From NCBI RefSeq assembly GCF_013349955.1, contig NZ_JABVXC010000005.1, positions 113,679-177,678 on the forward strand: a stretch of 64,000 nucleotides of DNA, in the 5' to 3' direction. The notes under the pieces were generated by a model. The model was not told where the DNA came from. It saw only the letters and a list, made by a program, of their open reading frames with translations, and searched no databases. The DNA is from Onishia taeanensis (GTDB lineage Bacteria; Pseudomonadota; Gammaproteobacteria; Pseudomonadales; Halomonadaceae). Positions 47,309 through 56,285 of this stretch are shown piece by piece. Position numbers and translations under genes: made by a program. How positions within the stretch are numbered: position 1 is the stretch's first letter; every line of letters starts with the position of its first letter.

Positions 47309-47653
47309 GTGCCTGATATCGCAAACACCCCCCGTATTACCCTGCACCCGCACACTCGCCGGGTACGCATCTATTCAGGCGACACTCTGATCGCCGACAG
47401 CGAAAACGCCATCGAACTGCGCGAGCGTGGTTATCCACACCGCCATTACATCCCAAAAGAAGATGTAGATATGTCGACGTTGTCGACGTCCTCCACCGTC
47501 ACCCACTGCCCCTTCAAAGGGGATTCCACCTACTACTCATTCTCCAGCATTAATGACGTCGCCTGGAGCTATGATCAGCCGATTGAGGAAATGGAGGCAA
47601 TCGCTGGGCGCTTGGCATTTGATACGGAAAAAGTGACGGAGCGGGTTGAGTGA
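47309..47653 (+). CDS. DUF427 domain protein (intact copy)
   Basis: 114 residues from GTG 47309. I chose this start because its first residues (VPDIANTPRITLHPH) and the AAAGGA upstream align with the ATG and leader of the second copy at 56286. The DUF427 motif set is present: RVRIYSGDTLIADSENAIEL, RGYPHRHYIP, STVTHCPFKG (conserved His-Cys) and SINDVAWSYDQP. The family is small, of unknown biochemical role. A frameshifted paralogue occurs 9 kb downstream. Confidence 0.88.
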   Translation: MPDIANTPRITLHPHTRRVRIYSGDTLIADSENAIELRERGYPHRHYIPKEDVDMSTLSTSSTVTHCPFKGDSTYYSFSSINDVAWSYDQPIEEMEAIAGRLAFDTEKVTERVE

Positions 47654-47908
47654 AGGCTGGTTGGCCGCAAAGCGGACATGGAAGGGCGGGATGCTTGATA
47701 TGGCTTGGCATCAGAATGCTGCTGGCGCATAACCGCTGCACCGGCGTCCTGCCTGCCACTGGGCGGCCTTGAGTCAGCGTTGCCTTCTCAAGGCTGCCCC
47801 AGAAAAGCGATAAGCACTACATCAAAGTGCGGATGTGTCTTTCACCTCGCATTCGACACATCGACGAGTCGATCCTGAGTTCAATGCTTTCTTGAATGCC
47901 AGGCTGGA

Positions 47909-48925
47909 CTAGTTTTGCATCGGAATGCCATCTTCCCAGCGAAAGCCGATGCCGCCGCCCTGCCAAACGCCGTCATCCAGCGGGCTGGGCCCATGAATGT
48001 CGACATGCTGCGGCAAGCCGAAGCCGGGCGCGAGGTCCTGGGTGCCGCGAACGGTGCTGCGGTGCATGATCCGCAGGCCCTGTTCCTCGGCGGGTAGATG
48101 AGCACCGGGAGCCGCGCGATGCGCGACGGCCAGGTTGTCGATGAACACGCAGTCGTTTTCCTGATACTCGAATTCGGCGGCGTAGCCGTGCTCAAGCCCC
48201 GCATTCAGGATGTCGTTGTATTCATGGCACAGCTGCGTCAGTTCATCGGCGGTCAGCAGACGAAAGGCCTCCTCGTCGGGGAGCTTCTCGATCACCGCCC
48301 CCGTCATGCCCAGGTGTAGCCAGATGCACTTGCGCTTGGAGATAGGGTGCTCATGCACCACGGGATGCACCACGCCGGATGAGGAGTTCACCGAGGCGAG
48401 GCGGCTCCAGTAGGCCTGCCGATCCTCTGGGAGGGCGTCATAAGCGGCACCCTGATGGGCGAAGTAGGTGCCGCCGCCTTGCTCGGCCGGCCGGATGATG
48501 TGATAGCCCGAATGCGAGAAGGTATCCGGGTTGAAGCTGCCGTCGTTGTGCCATTGCGGCCCCACGCCAGGAATGCCATGACGCTGATCGTTCGACAGGC
48601 GGAAGATATGCCGATTGCCCTTGGGGGTGGCCGGGTGCACACCATGAGTGCTGTGCAGCTCCTTGCCACCCCACCAGCAACTGGCGCGCAGAAAGTCATC
48701 GGCCTCTAAAGGCGTATCGTTCTTGAACACCAGAAAGCCGCGCTTGGCCATTTCCTGCTCGAGTGCCTCGATCACCTCTTGAGGCGGCGCATCCTGGGCA
48801 GAAAGGTCGATGCCGCGGACCTCGGCGCCCAGCGGATCGAGTGGCGCGATGGAGCCGCCGAATCGTTCGATGATGGCAACGCGGGTGGGATCGAGGGGCG
48901 CAATGGTCGATGGGTTAGTCGTCAT
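47909..48925 (-). CDS. TauD/TfdA-family Fe(II)/2-oxoglutarate dioxygenase
   Basis: 338 residues; ATG 48925 follows AGGAGG. Jelly-roll dioxygenase with the iron-binding H126-x-D128 (QWHNDGSF), the distal histidine in LRIMHRSTVRG, and the 2-oxoglutarate-binding arginine just after. ELHSTHGVHP and NDCVFIDNLAVAHRA are family segments. Substrate not predictable (taurine, sulfonates and amino-acid derivatives are all known for the family). Monocistronic as far as visible. Confidence 0.9.
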   Translation of the reverse strand: MTTNPSTIAPLDPTRVAIIERFGGSIAPLDPLGAEVRGIDLSAQDAPPQEVIEALEQEMAKRGFLVFKNDTPLEADDFLRASCWWGGKELHSTHGVHPATPKGNRHIFRLSNDQRHGIPGVGPQWHNDGSFNPDTFSHSGYHIIRPAEQGGGTYFAHQGAAYDALPEDRQAYWSRLASVNSSSGVVHPVVHEHPISKRKCIWLHLGMTGAVIEKLPDEEAFRLLTADELTQLCHEYNDILNAGLEHGYAAEFEYQENDCVFIDNLAVAHRAAPGAHLPAEEQGLRIMHRSTVRGTQDLAPGFGLPQHVDIHGPSPLDDGVWQGGGIGFRWEDGIPMQN

Positions 48926-49012
48926 GGCTAACCTCCTATCACTGTTCCCGTGCGGCGGTCGCTGGATAACGAAAGCGACCTTGCGTGGTGAGCCCATTCG
49001 CTAGGGCAGGGC

Positions 49013-49054
49013 AACTATCAAGGACCAACTATCAAGGACCAACCATTAAAGGCC
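49013..49054 (+). repeat. Tandem repeat, three 14-nt units
   Basis: Two identical AACTATCAAGGACC units (49013, 49027) and a variant AACCATTAAAGGCC (49041), in the spacer between the divergent dioxygenase and DUF2235 genes. Confidence 0.9.
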
Positions 49055-49215
49055 GCACGGGATGAATGTGGCCTTATTCTCTCAGAGTGCTCCAGCAGGA
49101 CCAAACGGCCGGCAGCTAGGGTATGACTGGCCGTGACTCGCGACCCGTGACCGGCACTGGCGATTTTCATGGGCGAATTACACTGAAGGGTACAGTGGCC
49201 AGCGAGGATGGGGAG

Positions 49216-50253
49216 ATGGCGAATATTGTGGTCTGCGCAGACGGTACCTGGAACCGCCCCGAGGATGACCTGAAACAGGACTTTCCCACCAATGTGCTGC
49301 GGCTCTCCCGAGCCATCAAGCCCGACGGCGGTGACCTGAAACAGCATGTCTTTTACGACTGGGGGCTTGGCTCATACCACCATAGCCTGAGCGCGGGAGC
49401 GACCGGCAAGGGCATTCAGAAGAACATCATGGATGGCTATCGCTATATCCTGCATAACTACGCTCCGGGTGACCGGATATTTCTGTTTGGTTTCAGCCGC
49501 GGTGCCTACACCGTGCGAGCCATAAGCGGGCTGATCAACAACTGCGGCATTCTCAAACGCCAGGATGCGCGCTTGGTGACAGAAGCCTGGAAGATCTACA
49601 AGAGCCCCAGCGCGAAGAACCATCCCCGCGGAGAAGCCGCCATGGCGTTTCGGGCCCGCCATAGCCACGTATCGCGGCAGGTACATTTCATCGGCGCCTG
49701 GGACACCGTTGGTGCGCTGGGCATTCCCCATAGCCTGATGGGGCTCTTCGAGCGGGATGACGAATTCTACGATACCAAGATCGGTGCCAACGCCTCGGTA
49801 GTGCGCCAGGCCCTGGCCATCGATGAAAAGCGCGAAGACTTCGAGCCCACCATCTGGCTGCCCAGGCCAGGTGTCGATATGAAGCAGGTCTGGTTTGCCG
49901 GCGTGCATACCGATGTTGGCGGCTCCTACCCGCCCGATAAAGGAACCGGCATTCGCGCCTCTGATACGCCCCTCGAGTGGATGCTCACCGAAGCCGAAGG
50001 TGCTGGCCTGATGGTGGAGCGGCATCTACGGGATAGCCTGACGCCGGGAGAGCGGGGCAAGCTCCACCAATCCCGCAAACACGTCTATCGGTTGAAGCCT
50101 CCGTTGCAACGGGAGTTGATCGTCTCAGGCAAACCCACCCTCATTCATCCCAGTGTCAGACGCCGCTACGAAGCCGACCCCAGCTACAGACCTCCCCAAC
50201 TGAAAATACTGGTCGATCAATATGGCTGGGATCAATTGGACGTGGGCGCCTGA
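49216..50253 (+). CDS. DUF2235 alpha/beta-hydrolase domain protein
   Basis: 345 residues from ATG 49216 (MANIVVCADGTWN, the standard DUF2235 opening); GAGG lies eight nt upstream. The nucleophile elbow GFSRG gives S94, with the acid in FIGAWDTVGALG and the catalytic histidine in FAGVHTDVGGSYP, so an intact lipase/esterase-like triad. DUF2235 includes Tle1-type phospholipase effectors of type VI secretion, but no VgrG, PAAR or immunity gene is nearby, so a housekeeping hydrolase is likelier here. No signal peptide. Confidence 0.88.
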   Translation: MANIVVCADGTWNRPEDDLKQDFPTNVLRLSRAIKPDGGDLKQHVFYDWGLGSYHHSLSAGATGKGIQKNIMDGYRYILHNYAPGDRIFLFGFSRGAYTVRAISGLINNCGILKRQDARLVTEAWKIYKSPSAKNHPRGEAAMAFRARHSHVSRQVHFIGAWDTVGALGIPHSLMGLFERDDEFYDTKIGANASVVRQALAIDEKREDFEPTIWLPRPGVDMKQVWFAGVHTDVGGSYPPDKGTGIRASDTPLEWMLTEAEGAGLMVERHLRDSLTPGERGKLHQSRKHVYRLKPPLQRELIVSGKPTLIHPSVRRRYEADPSYRPPQLKILVDQYGWDQLDVGA

Positions 50254-50310
50254 CCGAGGGCGTATCGACGGCACGCGGTCACGCCACCCTCGCGAGGCCA
50301 GGCCGCATCG

Positions 50311-51306
50311 CTATTCGTAGTGCTGCTGCCAGCGCTTCACCCCTATCTGTTCCTTGAGCAGTTCCAGCATATCCACCAGCACTTGCTCGGTGATCTGTTC
50401 GGTCTTGGGATCGGTGCGCAGCCAGGCATCGAAGCCGCTCTCGGCCAGGTGCTCCACCAGCGATGAAAACTCCGCCGATTTCAGCCCCGCCAGCGCCTCG
50501 TCGACCAGGTGGCAGGCCAGGTCGGAAAGCGATCCCTCCAGGCCACGCGTCAACTGGCTGCCCATCGGCAGCCGCGAGAGCCGCTTGAGCTCCGGGCTTT
50601 CCGCCAGGGTGCGGCTGACCAGACCGCGCACATAGCGCAGGGTATCGTCTCGGTTATTGGTGTAGGCATCGCCCGCCATGGTCTCCAGCCGCTGGCTGAC
50701 CTCGCGTATCAGCGCCTGTTTGCGGGGCTCCACCACCCGCTCGACCACCGAGGACGAGAGCCCATCGCCGGAACGCAACTCCTGCTGCACGTTATCGAGC
50801 ATGCGAATGGCGATACGGTCGGTGAGCTCCTCCAGCAGGATGTCGTAATACTTGGCGATCACGCTGTAGAGATACCAGCGCCGCACGTCGATCAGCCCCA
50901 TGCGTTGCAGCCGGTGCAGCAACGAGATGACGCGCAGGATACGCAGCAACCTAAAGCCGCCCAGCGGGATGCAGCCCAGCACGTCGTACCAGTGCACGAA
51001 GGGATAGAAGAACCAGCGGTGGTAGTGCCGCTCGGCGATGGCCACCGCCCAGCCCAGCAGCACGTCGAGCAAGAAGATGCTCACGAACGCCAGGTCGATG
51101 CTGAGGAAATTAGCGTGGATGTGCTGTTCGTAAGCGCCATGCAGGCCGGGCGCCACGGCCTCGAAGGCAGCGTTCAACGGCGGCAAGAGAAACAGGCTAT
51201 CGAACAGTAGCAGCGCCAGGTTGACGATCACCAGCGCGATGATGAACAGATCCCACACCAGGTGGGCCCGTTCCAGGGCCGGCGAGGTCGTGCGGGTGGC
51301 AGGCAT
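50311..51306 (-). CDS. Voltage-sensor-domain membrane protein lacking a pore
   Basis: 331 residues. Four N-terminal TM helices (~15-150) resemble the S1-S4 voltage sensor of ion channels; S4 carries regularly spaced arginines (GFRLLRILRVISLLHRLQR). No S5-P-loop-S6 pore follows. Instead there is a ~190-residue soluble helical domain (ELTDRIAIRMLDNVQQELRS ... VLVDMLELLKEQIGV). This is the topology of voltage-sensor-only proteins; activity is unknown. Convergent with the DUF2235 gene. Confidence 0.8.
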   Translation of the reverse strand: MPATRTTSPALERAHLVWDLFIIALVIVNLALLLFDSLFLLPPLNAAFEAVAPGLHGAYEQHIHANFLSIDLAFVSIFLLDVLLGWAVAIAERHYHRWFFYPFVHWYDVLGCIPLGGFRLLRILRVISLLHRLQRMGLIDVRRWYLYSVIAKYYDILLEELTDRIAIRMLDNVQQELRSGDGLSSSVVERVVEPRKQALIREVSQRLETMAGDAYTNNRDDTLRYVRGLVSRTLAESPELKRLSRLPMGSQLTRGLEGSLSDLACHLVDEALAGLKSAEFSSLVEHLAESGFDAWLRTDPKTEQITEQVLVDMLELLKEQIGVKRWQQHYE

Positions 51307-51443
51307 GGTGCCTCCTTGAACGCGATGCCGAGGGGGTGTGCTCCATCCTATAGCCTTCGCCTGCCGTCGACACCCTTACATCCTAGGCGTACTCCTCAAA
51401 GCCAACGCCGCATCGTATTCAGGCGTTCACCGTGCCCATGACG

Positions 51444-52520
51444 TCAGGTGGCGTTTCGCCATTCCTGAAGCAGCCGATTCACGAGCTCGCCGGCGGGGAG
51501 TTCGCGCGCCAATGGCGCGCCCTGTCCGGCCCAGTGTGCGGCGAATTCATGATGGCCAAGACCGGCCGCCGCCGCGTTGAGGCGCTTGGCCGCATCGTAC
51601 GCCACGGGGTAAGCGGGGGGCATTACTTCGGGGATGGTTTCGGGCGTGGCTTCGGCGTGGCGAATCAAGCGGTTGAGGATGCCACGTGCCGGCCGCCCCG
51701 ACAGCGCCGATGTCATGCGGGTCATTTCGGCACGTTCGCTCTTGAGGGTCGAGCGATAGCCTTCGTTGGCCGCCGATTCTGGGCACAGGATAAAAGCAGT
51801 TCCCAGTTGGGCGGCACAGGCGCCCAGCGCCAGGGCCGAGCGGATGCCTTGGCCATCCATGATGCCGCCGGCCGCGATGACTGGCAGGGCCATTTCCTTG
51901 ACCAGCCGGCGAACGAGCACCAGCGTGCTTAGCCGTTCATCGCCAGCCTGCGAATCGAAGCAGCCGCGATGCCCGCCCGCCTCAAAGCCCTGGGCCACGA
52001 CCGCGTCGACGCCCCTCGCCTGGATAGTTCTCGCCTCTTGCAGGCTGGTGGCCGTCGCCAGCGTGTAGATGCCGGCTTCGCGCAGGGCGCGTATCCGCGT
52101 CTCGGACGGCAAGCCGAAGTGAAAGCTGACCACGGCGGGCCGCGTCTCGAGCAACATCTCAAAGGCTATATCGTCTTCCACGAAGCTGCGGTAGATCTCA
52201 TCGAGCTCGGCCGGCGGCTCACCGCCACTTTCCCGAAACAGCGGCGCCAGATGCGCGAGCCAGGCCGACTCCAGAGCCGCGTCGCGCCGCGCGGGCGCAT
52301 GGCAGAAGACGTTGACGTTAAACGGGCGTGACGTCAGCGCCTGGGTCTGTTCGATCATGGTCCGGGCCTGGTTAACTCCGCTGGCGCCGATGCCCAGAGA
52401 GCCCAGGCCGCCGGCGTTCGACACGGCTGCGGCTAGCGCCGGCGTGGCGACGCCAGCCATAGGGGCTTGGATGATGGGCTGGATGCCCAGCCGGTCGGTC
52501 AGGGGATTCGACGATGTCAT
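51444..52520 (-). CDS. NAD(P)H-dependent flavin oxidoreductase / nitronate monooxygenase family
   Basis: 358-residue FMN TIM-barrel enzyme. Features: [53 protein letters not shown], the phosphate-binding [30 protein letters not shown] and [13 protein letters not shown] 52520 follows GGAGG; a longer TTG start is unlikely. Nitroalkanes are oxidised by family members, but substrate is uncertain. Divergent from the LysR gene with 93 nt between starts, so probably under its control. Confidence 0.9.
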   Translation of the reverse strand: MTSSNPLTDRLGIQPIIQAPMAGVATPALAAAVSNAGGLGSLGIGASGVNQARTMIEQTQALTSRPFNVNVFCHAPARRDAALESAWLAHLAPLFRESGGEPPAELDEIYRSFVEDDIAFEMLLETRPAVVSFHFGLPSETRIRALREAGIYTLATATSLQEARTIQARGVDAVVAQGFEAGGHRGCFDSQAGDERLSTLVLVRRLVKEMALPVIAAGGIMDGQGIRSALALGACAAQLGTAFILCPESAANEGYRSTLKSERAEMTRMTSALSGRPARGILNRLIRHAEATPETIPEVMPPAYPVAYDAAKRLNAAAAGLGHHEFAAHWAGQGAPLARELPAGELVNRLLQEWRNAT

Positions 52521-52556
52521 GTGAACGGCCTCCAAGAGCGCGAGAAACGATGGCTT

Positions 52557-52581
52557 TTATTCATTCTCATATTAAGAATAA
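52557..52581. promoter_or_regulatory. Candidate LysR-type binding site
   Basis: Nested dyads in the divergent spacer: ATTCT-N7-AGAAT (52563-52579, fitting the T-N11-A rule) inside TTATTC/GAATAA (52557-52581). It lies 33-57 nt upstream of the LysR gene start. Confidence 0.55.
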
Positions 52582-52613
52582 AATAGGTTAATAGATTCCA
52601 AAAGGCGAATCAT

Positions 52614-53501
52614 ATGGACCTGGAAACCCTGAAAATATTCGAGGCCGTCGCCGCTGAGCTGAGCGTGACCCGCGCCGCCGCGCGGCTCGGGCGTGCCCCC
52701 TCCAACGTCACGACGCGCATCCAGCAATTGGAGGCGGAGCTGGACGCGGCGCTGTTCATTCGCCTCGGCAAGCGCATCACGCTTTCGACGGCGGGGCAGC
52801 GTTTCCTGACCTACGCACAGCGCCTGCTGGCGCTGGAGGACGAGGCCCGGCAGGCCGTGGGCGGCAGCGGTGATGGCAGCCTGCGTATCGGCAGCATGGA
52901 GAGCACGGCGGCCAGCCGGCTGCCGGCGCCGCTGGCAGCCTTCAACCGCGCCCATCCGGCGACCCGGCTCGAGGTCAGCACCGGCCCCTCCGGCCCGCTG
53001 GTGGAAGAAGTGCGCGACGGGCGGCTGGACTGCGCTTTCGTGGCCTTGCCCGCCGAGCTTGAGAACGAGCCAGCCCTGGCCGAGATGGGGCTGCAAAGCG
53101 CGCCGGTTTGGGAGGAATCGTTGCTGCTGCTGTTGCCGCCCGCCGATGCTGTGGCCACCACACCGGCGGAACTTATCACCCGTACTCGCACCCGCACCCT
53201 GGCGGCCTTCAAGCCGGGCTGCACCTACCGCGCCATGGCGGAACAGCGGCTCGGCATCGTCGCCGGGAGCGAGTGGCGTGTTCAGGAGCTCGGCTCCTAC
53301 CACGCCATGGTGGCGGCCGTTTCGGCGGGCGCCTGCGTCACCCTGCTGCCGCGCAGCGTGCTGGAACTGTGCCGCGTGCCGGACGACCTGACCACGCTGG
53401 AGATGGGCACCGTCACCACGCGCCTGCTGTGGCGCCGCGGCTACGAGACGCCCGCCTTTCAGGCGTTCGCGGGTGAGTTTCTGAGGGAGACATGTACCTG
53501 A
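52614..53501 (+). CDS. LysR-family transcriptional regulator
   Basis: 295 residues. N-terminal winged helix-turn-helix (LETLKIFEAVAAELSVTRAA, RLGRAPSNVTTRIQQLEAEL, LFIRLGKRITLSTAG) followed by the LysR effector-binding domain (residues ~90-290). Divergent from the flavin oxidoreductase gene, the classical arrangement for a LysR regulator and its target; the shared spacer contains a fitting dyad. Confidence 0.93.
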   Translation: MDLETLKIFEAVAAELSVTRAAARLGRAPSNVTTRIQQLEAELDAALFIRLGKRITLSTAGQRFLTYAQRLLALEDEARQAVGGSGDGSLRIGSMESTAASRLPAPLAAFNRAHPATRLEVSTGPSGPLVEEVRDGRLDCAFVALPAELENEPALAEMGLQSAPVWEESLLLLLPPADAVATTPAELITRTRTRTLAAFKPGCTYRAMAEQRLGIVAGSEWRVQELGSYHAMVAAVSAGACVTLLPRSVLELCRVPDDLTTLEMGTVTTRLLWRRGYETPAFQAFAGEFLRETCT

Positions 53502-53598
53502 TTCTGCGATTCGGGTGGCTCACCGGGCAATCAGTCGACCGTCCTTCGCAAACATGCCAGACTTCCATGCCTAACCCTCGCCGGCGGAATGCCTCTGA

Positions 53599-54819
53599 AT
53601 GAAGCTCAAGTGCCTGACACTGGAAAACTTTCGTGCCAAGCCCTCTCTGTCGATGACATTGGGGCCGCGCCTGACCCTGCTGATGGGCGCGAATGGCAGC
53701 GGCAAGACCACGCTGCTGGACGGTATCGCCATCGGGCTCGGTGAAATCCTCACCTATCTGCCTGGTGTGTCGGGCATGACCTTCAAGAAACGCGGTGAGA
53801 TACATCAGCGGGATAACCGCCTGGCTCCCTTCACGCGGATTAGCCTGGAAACCCCGCAGGGGCTGGGCTGGGACCGCCTGCAGCGGCGCGACAACAGCAA
53901 GAAGACGACCGGCGAGATTCCCCCGGGGCGAGGCGTGAAGGCGCTCAAGCAGCACCTGGACACTTCTGTGATCGAGCCCTGGTCGGCCGGTGAATCCTTC
54001 GAACTGCCGGTGTTTGCCTATTATGGCGTCAGCCGCGCTTTGCTGGATTTGCCCCGGAGTCGCAAAGGATTTCCCAAGTCACATGAACGCTTCGATGCCC
54101 TGGCCAATGCGCTGAACGCCGATACGCGCTTCAAGTCGGCCTTCGTCTGGTTCTACAACAAGGAAAACGAGGAGCATCGCCTGCAGAAGCAGCACAAAAG
54201 CTTCGATGTGACACTTCCCGAGCTGGACGCCGTCCGCCGTGCCATCACACGGTTGTTTCCGGACCTATCCGAGCCGCATGTCGAGCTCAATCCACTGCGT
54301 TTCGCGGTGAAGCAGGAAGGCGAGTGGCTTGACATCGCCCAGCTCAGCGATGGCTATCAGACCCTGTTGGGTTTGGTCATAGATCTCAGTTCACGCATGG
54401 CCATGGCCAATCCGCAGCTGGACGATCCGCTGGCAGCCGAAGCGGTGGTGATGATCGACGAAGTCGATCTGCACTTGCATCCCGAGTGGCAGCGGCGAGT
54501 GCTGGGAGACCTGCTGGCCACCTTCTCCAATACCCAGTTCATCGTCACCACGCATAGCCCCTTTATCGTCGAGGCGCTCAACAATCACCTCAAGCGCAGC
54601 CAGATCGACGGCCTCGAGATCGCCAGCGAGTCCATCCGGTCACTGCTGCCGCTTTCGCCGGAAGAGGTGGCTGCCTATCACGTGACGCCGGACGAGGCTC
54701 AGTCGCTGATGGATGCCGATCTGGGCCTGCTCGATGACAAGCTGCTCGGCCACTTCAATGCCATCAATCGTCTCTATGACGAGATGCGAGATATCGAGTG
54801 GGAGCATCGCGAGGCATGA
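53599..54819 (+). CDS. AAA (ABC/RecF-like) ATPase, candidate defence-pair subunit
   Basis: 406 residues. Walker A GANGSGKTT (30-38) after MKLKCLTLENFRAKP; signature-like LSDGYQTLLGLV (~253); Walker B VVMIDEVDLHLHPEWQ (~285); switch histidine in FIVTTHSPFIVEA (~318). This is the RecF/Rad50-like AAA_21/AAA_15 architecture used by OLD, PtuA, RloA and similar nuclease-coupled ATPases, with only a short helical insert in place of a long coiled coil. No nuclease domain of its own. Its stop overlaps the next start (ATGA), so it is translationally coupled to a PD-(D/E)XK protein. Base composition resembles the host. Confidence 0.9.
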   Translation: MKLKCLTLENFRAKPSLSMTLGPRLTLLMGANGSGKTTLLDGIAIGLGEILTYLPGVSGMTFKKRGEIHQRDNRLAPFTRISLETPQGLGWDRLQRRDNSKKTTGEIPPGRGVKALKQHLDTSVIEPWSAGESFELPVFAYYGVSRALLDLPRSRKGFPKSHERFDALANALNADTRFKSAFVWFYNKENEEHRLQKQHKSFDVTLPELDAVRRAITRLFPDLSEPHVELNPLRFAVKQEGEWLDIAQLSDGYQTLLGLVIDLSSRMAMANPQLDDPLAAEAVVMIDEVDLHLHPEWQRRVLGDLLATFSNTQFIVTTHSPFIVEALNNHLKRSQIDGLEIASESIRSLLPLSPEEVAAYHVTPDEAQSLMDADLGLLDDKLLGHFNAINRLYDEMRDIEWEHREA

Positions 54820-55313
54820 ACCTGGGCGAGTATCAGCACTGCGTGTGCCGCAAGATGGGCAACACACAGGCGCAGTGCCTCGGGGAGTACACGCTCGGTG
54901 AGCAGGGCAAGCTGGTTCGCCTGACCCCCAAGACAGGAGAGCGGGGCGTCGCTGTCGTGCTGGATGGCTGCGTGTTGCGTGACAACCAACCGAAGTGCGA
55001 TGGCCTCTTCCTCTGGCAGGGCAATCAACGCCATGCGGCCGTGCTCGTCGAACTCAAGGGAGCCGGTGATATTCCGCATGCCTTCGAGCAGTTGGCCTAT
55101 GTGAAGCGTCATCGGGCGGAATATCGGCAGCTGGTGGCTTGCCTGGAAGAGGAAGCACGCGGGCGGGTAGCGGAAAAAGCCGTGGTGGTAACCAACGGCC
55201 TGCTGCCCAAGCCGGAACAGGAACGGCTGGAGAACCACCACGGCATCCGAGTGATGGCCGTCATACACTGCGAAGCCAGCTCGCCAATCCCGGATGTCCG
55301 GGATTATCTCTGA
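54816..55313 (+). CDS. PD-(D/E)XK nuclease-like protein coupled to the AAA ATPase
   Basis: 165 residues from ATG 54816, overlapping the ATPase stop by 4 nt. I read a RecB-type nuclease core: D62 in KCDGLFLW, E79 and K81 in VLVELKGAG (the D...ExK triad), then Q92 with Y95 in FEQLAYVKRH (the QxxxY helix of that superfamily). N-terminal residues 1-50 carry three cysteines. No other domain. I do not recognise a named family; the assignment to the nuclease superfamily is from motif order and spacing. Together with the ATPase it forms a two-gene module. Confidence 0.72.
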   Translation: MNLGEYQHCVCRKMGNTQAQCLGEYTLGEQGKLVRLTPKTGERGVAVVLDGCVLRDNQPKCDGLFLWQGNQRHAAVLVELKGAGDIPHAFEQLAYVKRHRAEYRQLVACLEEEARGRVAEKAVVVTNGLLPKPEQERLENHHGIRVMAVIHCEASSPIPDVRDYL

Positions 55314-55432
55314 TTGGCCAGTGTATCAACGAGTCTATCTACCGCGGCGGCCAGCGTTTCGTCGATGACGTGCAGGTACACCATCCAGTCGTCGACCTGG
55401 TTAAACGCCACCTTGGCTGCGCCCCAGCGCGT
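55304..55432 (-). pseudogene. Possible 3' remnant of an unidentified gene
   Basis: The minus strand has a 42-residue open stretch with natural-looking composition (RWGAAKVAFNQVDDWMVYLH ... VDRLVDTLANQR) preceded by an in-frame stop and without a start codon. It overlaps the last bases of the nuclease gene and lies upstream of the acetyltransferase. It may be the tail of a gene whose 5' part was lost. No family recognised. Confidence 0.3.
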
Positions 55433-55511
55433 TCATCGTTTGACAGCGGCGGGCGGCATGGCGTCTTTTATCGGCGCAGTAGCGGTACAAGAAGCAACAA
55501 GGGAATGTTTG

Positions 55512-55955
55512 ATGAACGTCGAGAGCGTAGGGAAAGCCGACTATCGTGAGCTGCTGGATGTCTGGGAGGCATCGGTCAGGGCAACCCATGATTTCTTGCG
55601 CGAACAGGACCTGTTGGAGCTGAAGCCGCTCATTTACGAGCAGTATTTCGGCGCGGTCGGTTTAACCTGCGTAAAAGGCGGAAGTGGTGAAATCCTAGGC
55701 TTCTGTGGCGTGCACGACGGCAATATAGAAATGCTGTTCATCGCACCGCAGGCACGCGGGGAGGGCATCGGCTCCTTACTACTGGATGATGCGGTAACGG
55801 CCCAAGGCGCCACCAAGGTAGACGTTAACGAACAGAACCCACAGGCGCTGGGCTTCTACCAGCACAAAGGTTTTACCGTCAAAGACCGCTCCCCGCTCGA
55901 CGGCCTGGATAAGCCCTATCCATTGCTGCATATGGAACTTGAAAATACGCCGTGA
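55512..55955 (+). CDS. GNAT N-acetyltransferase, YjaB-like
   Basis: 147 residues from ATG 55512, with AAGGGA seven nt upstream. GNAT fold with the acetyl-CoA loop PQARGEGIGSLL (Q/RxxGxG/A) and the YjaB-like segments VWEASVRATHDFL, VDVNEQNPQALGFYQHKGF and DKPYPLLHMEL. Substrate unknown. Upstream in-frame sequence (from 55314) has no family character. Not part of the ATPase-nuclease unit, from which it is 198 nt apart. Confidence 0.88.
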   Translation: MNVESVGKADYRELLDVWEASVRATHDFLREQDLLELKPLIYEQYFGAVGLTCVKGGSGEILGFCGVHDGNIEMLFIAPQARGEGIGSLLLDDAVTAQGATKVDVNEQNPQALGFYQHKGFTVKDRSPLDGLDKPYPLLHMELENTP

Positions 55956-56285
55956 CGCATCGCGTCAGCTGTAGTTCGCTTGATCAGGCCACCGTTTGCT
56001 TAAGCCCTCGCTGCTAGACGAGCCCAGCGAACCCTCCAGGTCCGGCAGCGGCGCCGCTCCGCTGCTCCTTACTCATCCTGGTAGTTTCCCTCAGCCCAAT
56101 ATCGCCACCTCATGATGGGCAAGTGGTGTTAGCGCCAAGCATTCGATGGCTCGGTTGATGTTTAGTGGGCCATTCTCATGATACTGACGTTGATCAAAAG
56201 CCTAAGTGAAATTGTCGCCAAACAGTGACATTCTGACTCCCTCGTTCTAGGCTGATGGACCAGCCTATACGCAAGGGAACTGCCG
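55956..56285. other. Gene-free stretch before the DUF427 pseudogene
   Basis: 330 nt with a small inverted repeat (TGACGC/GCGTCA) at the acetyltransferase stop and nothing else I can name. Confidence 0.45.

Noticed and set aside
49216-50253. DUF2235 protein as a type VI secretion effector
   Set aside because: No VgrG, PAAR, adaptor or immunity gene is adjacent; the domain alone does not show an effector.
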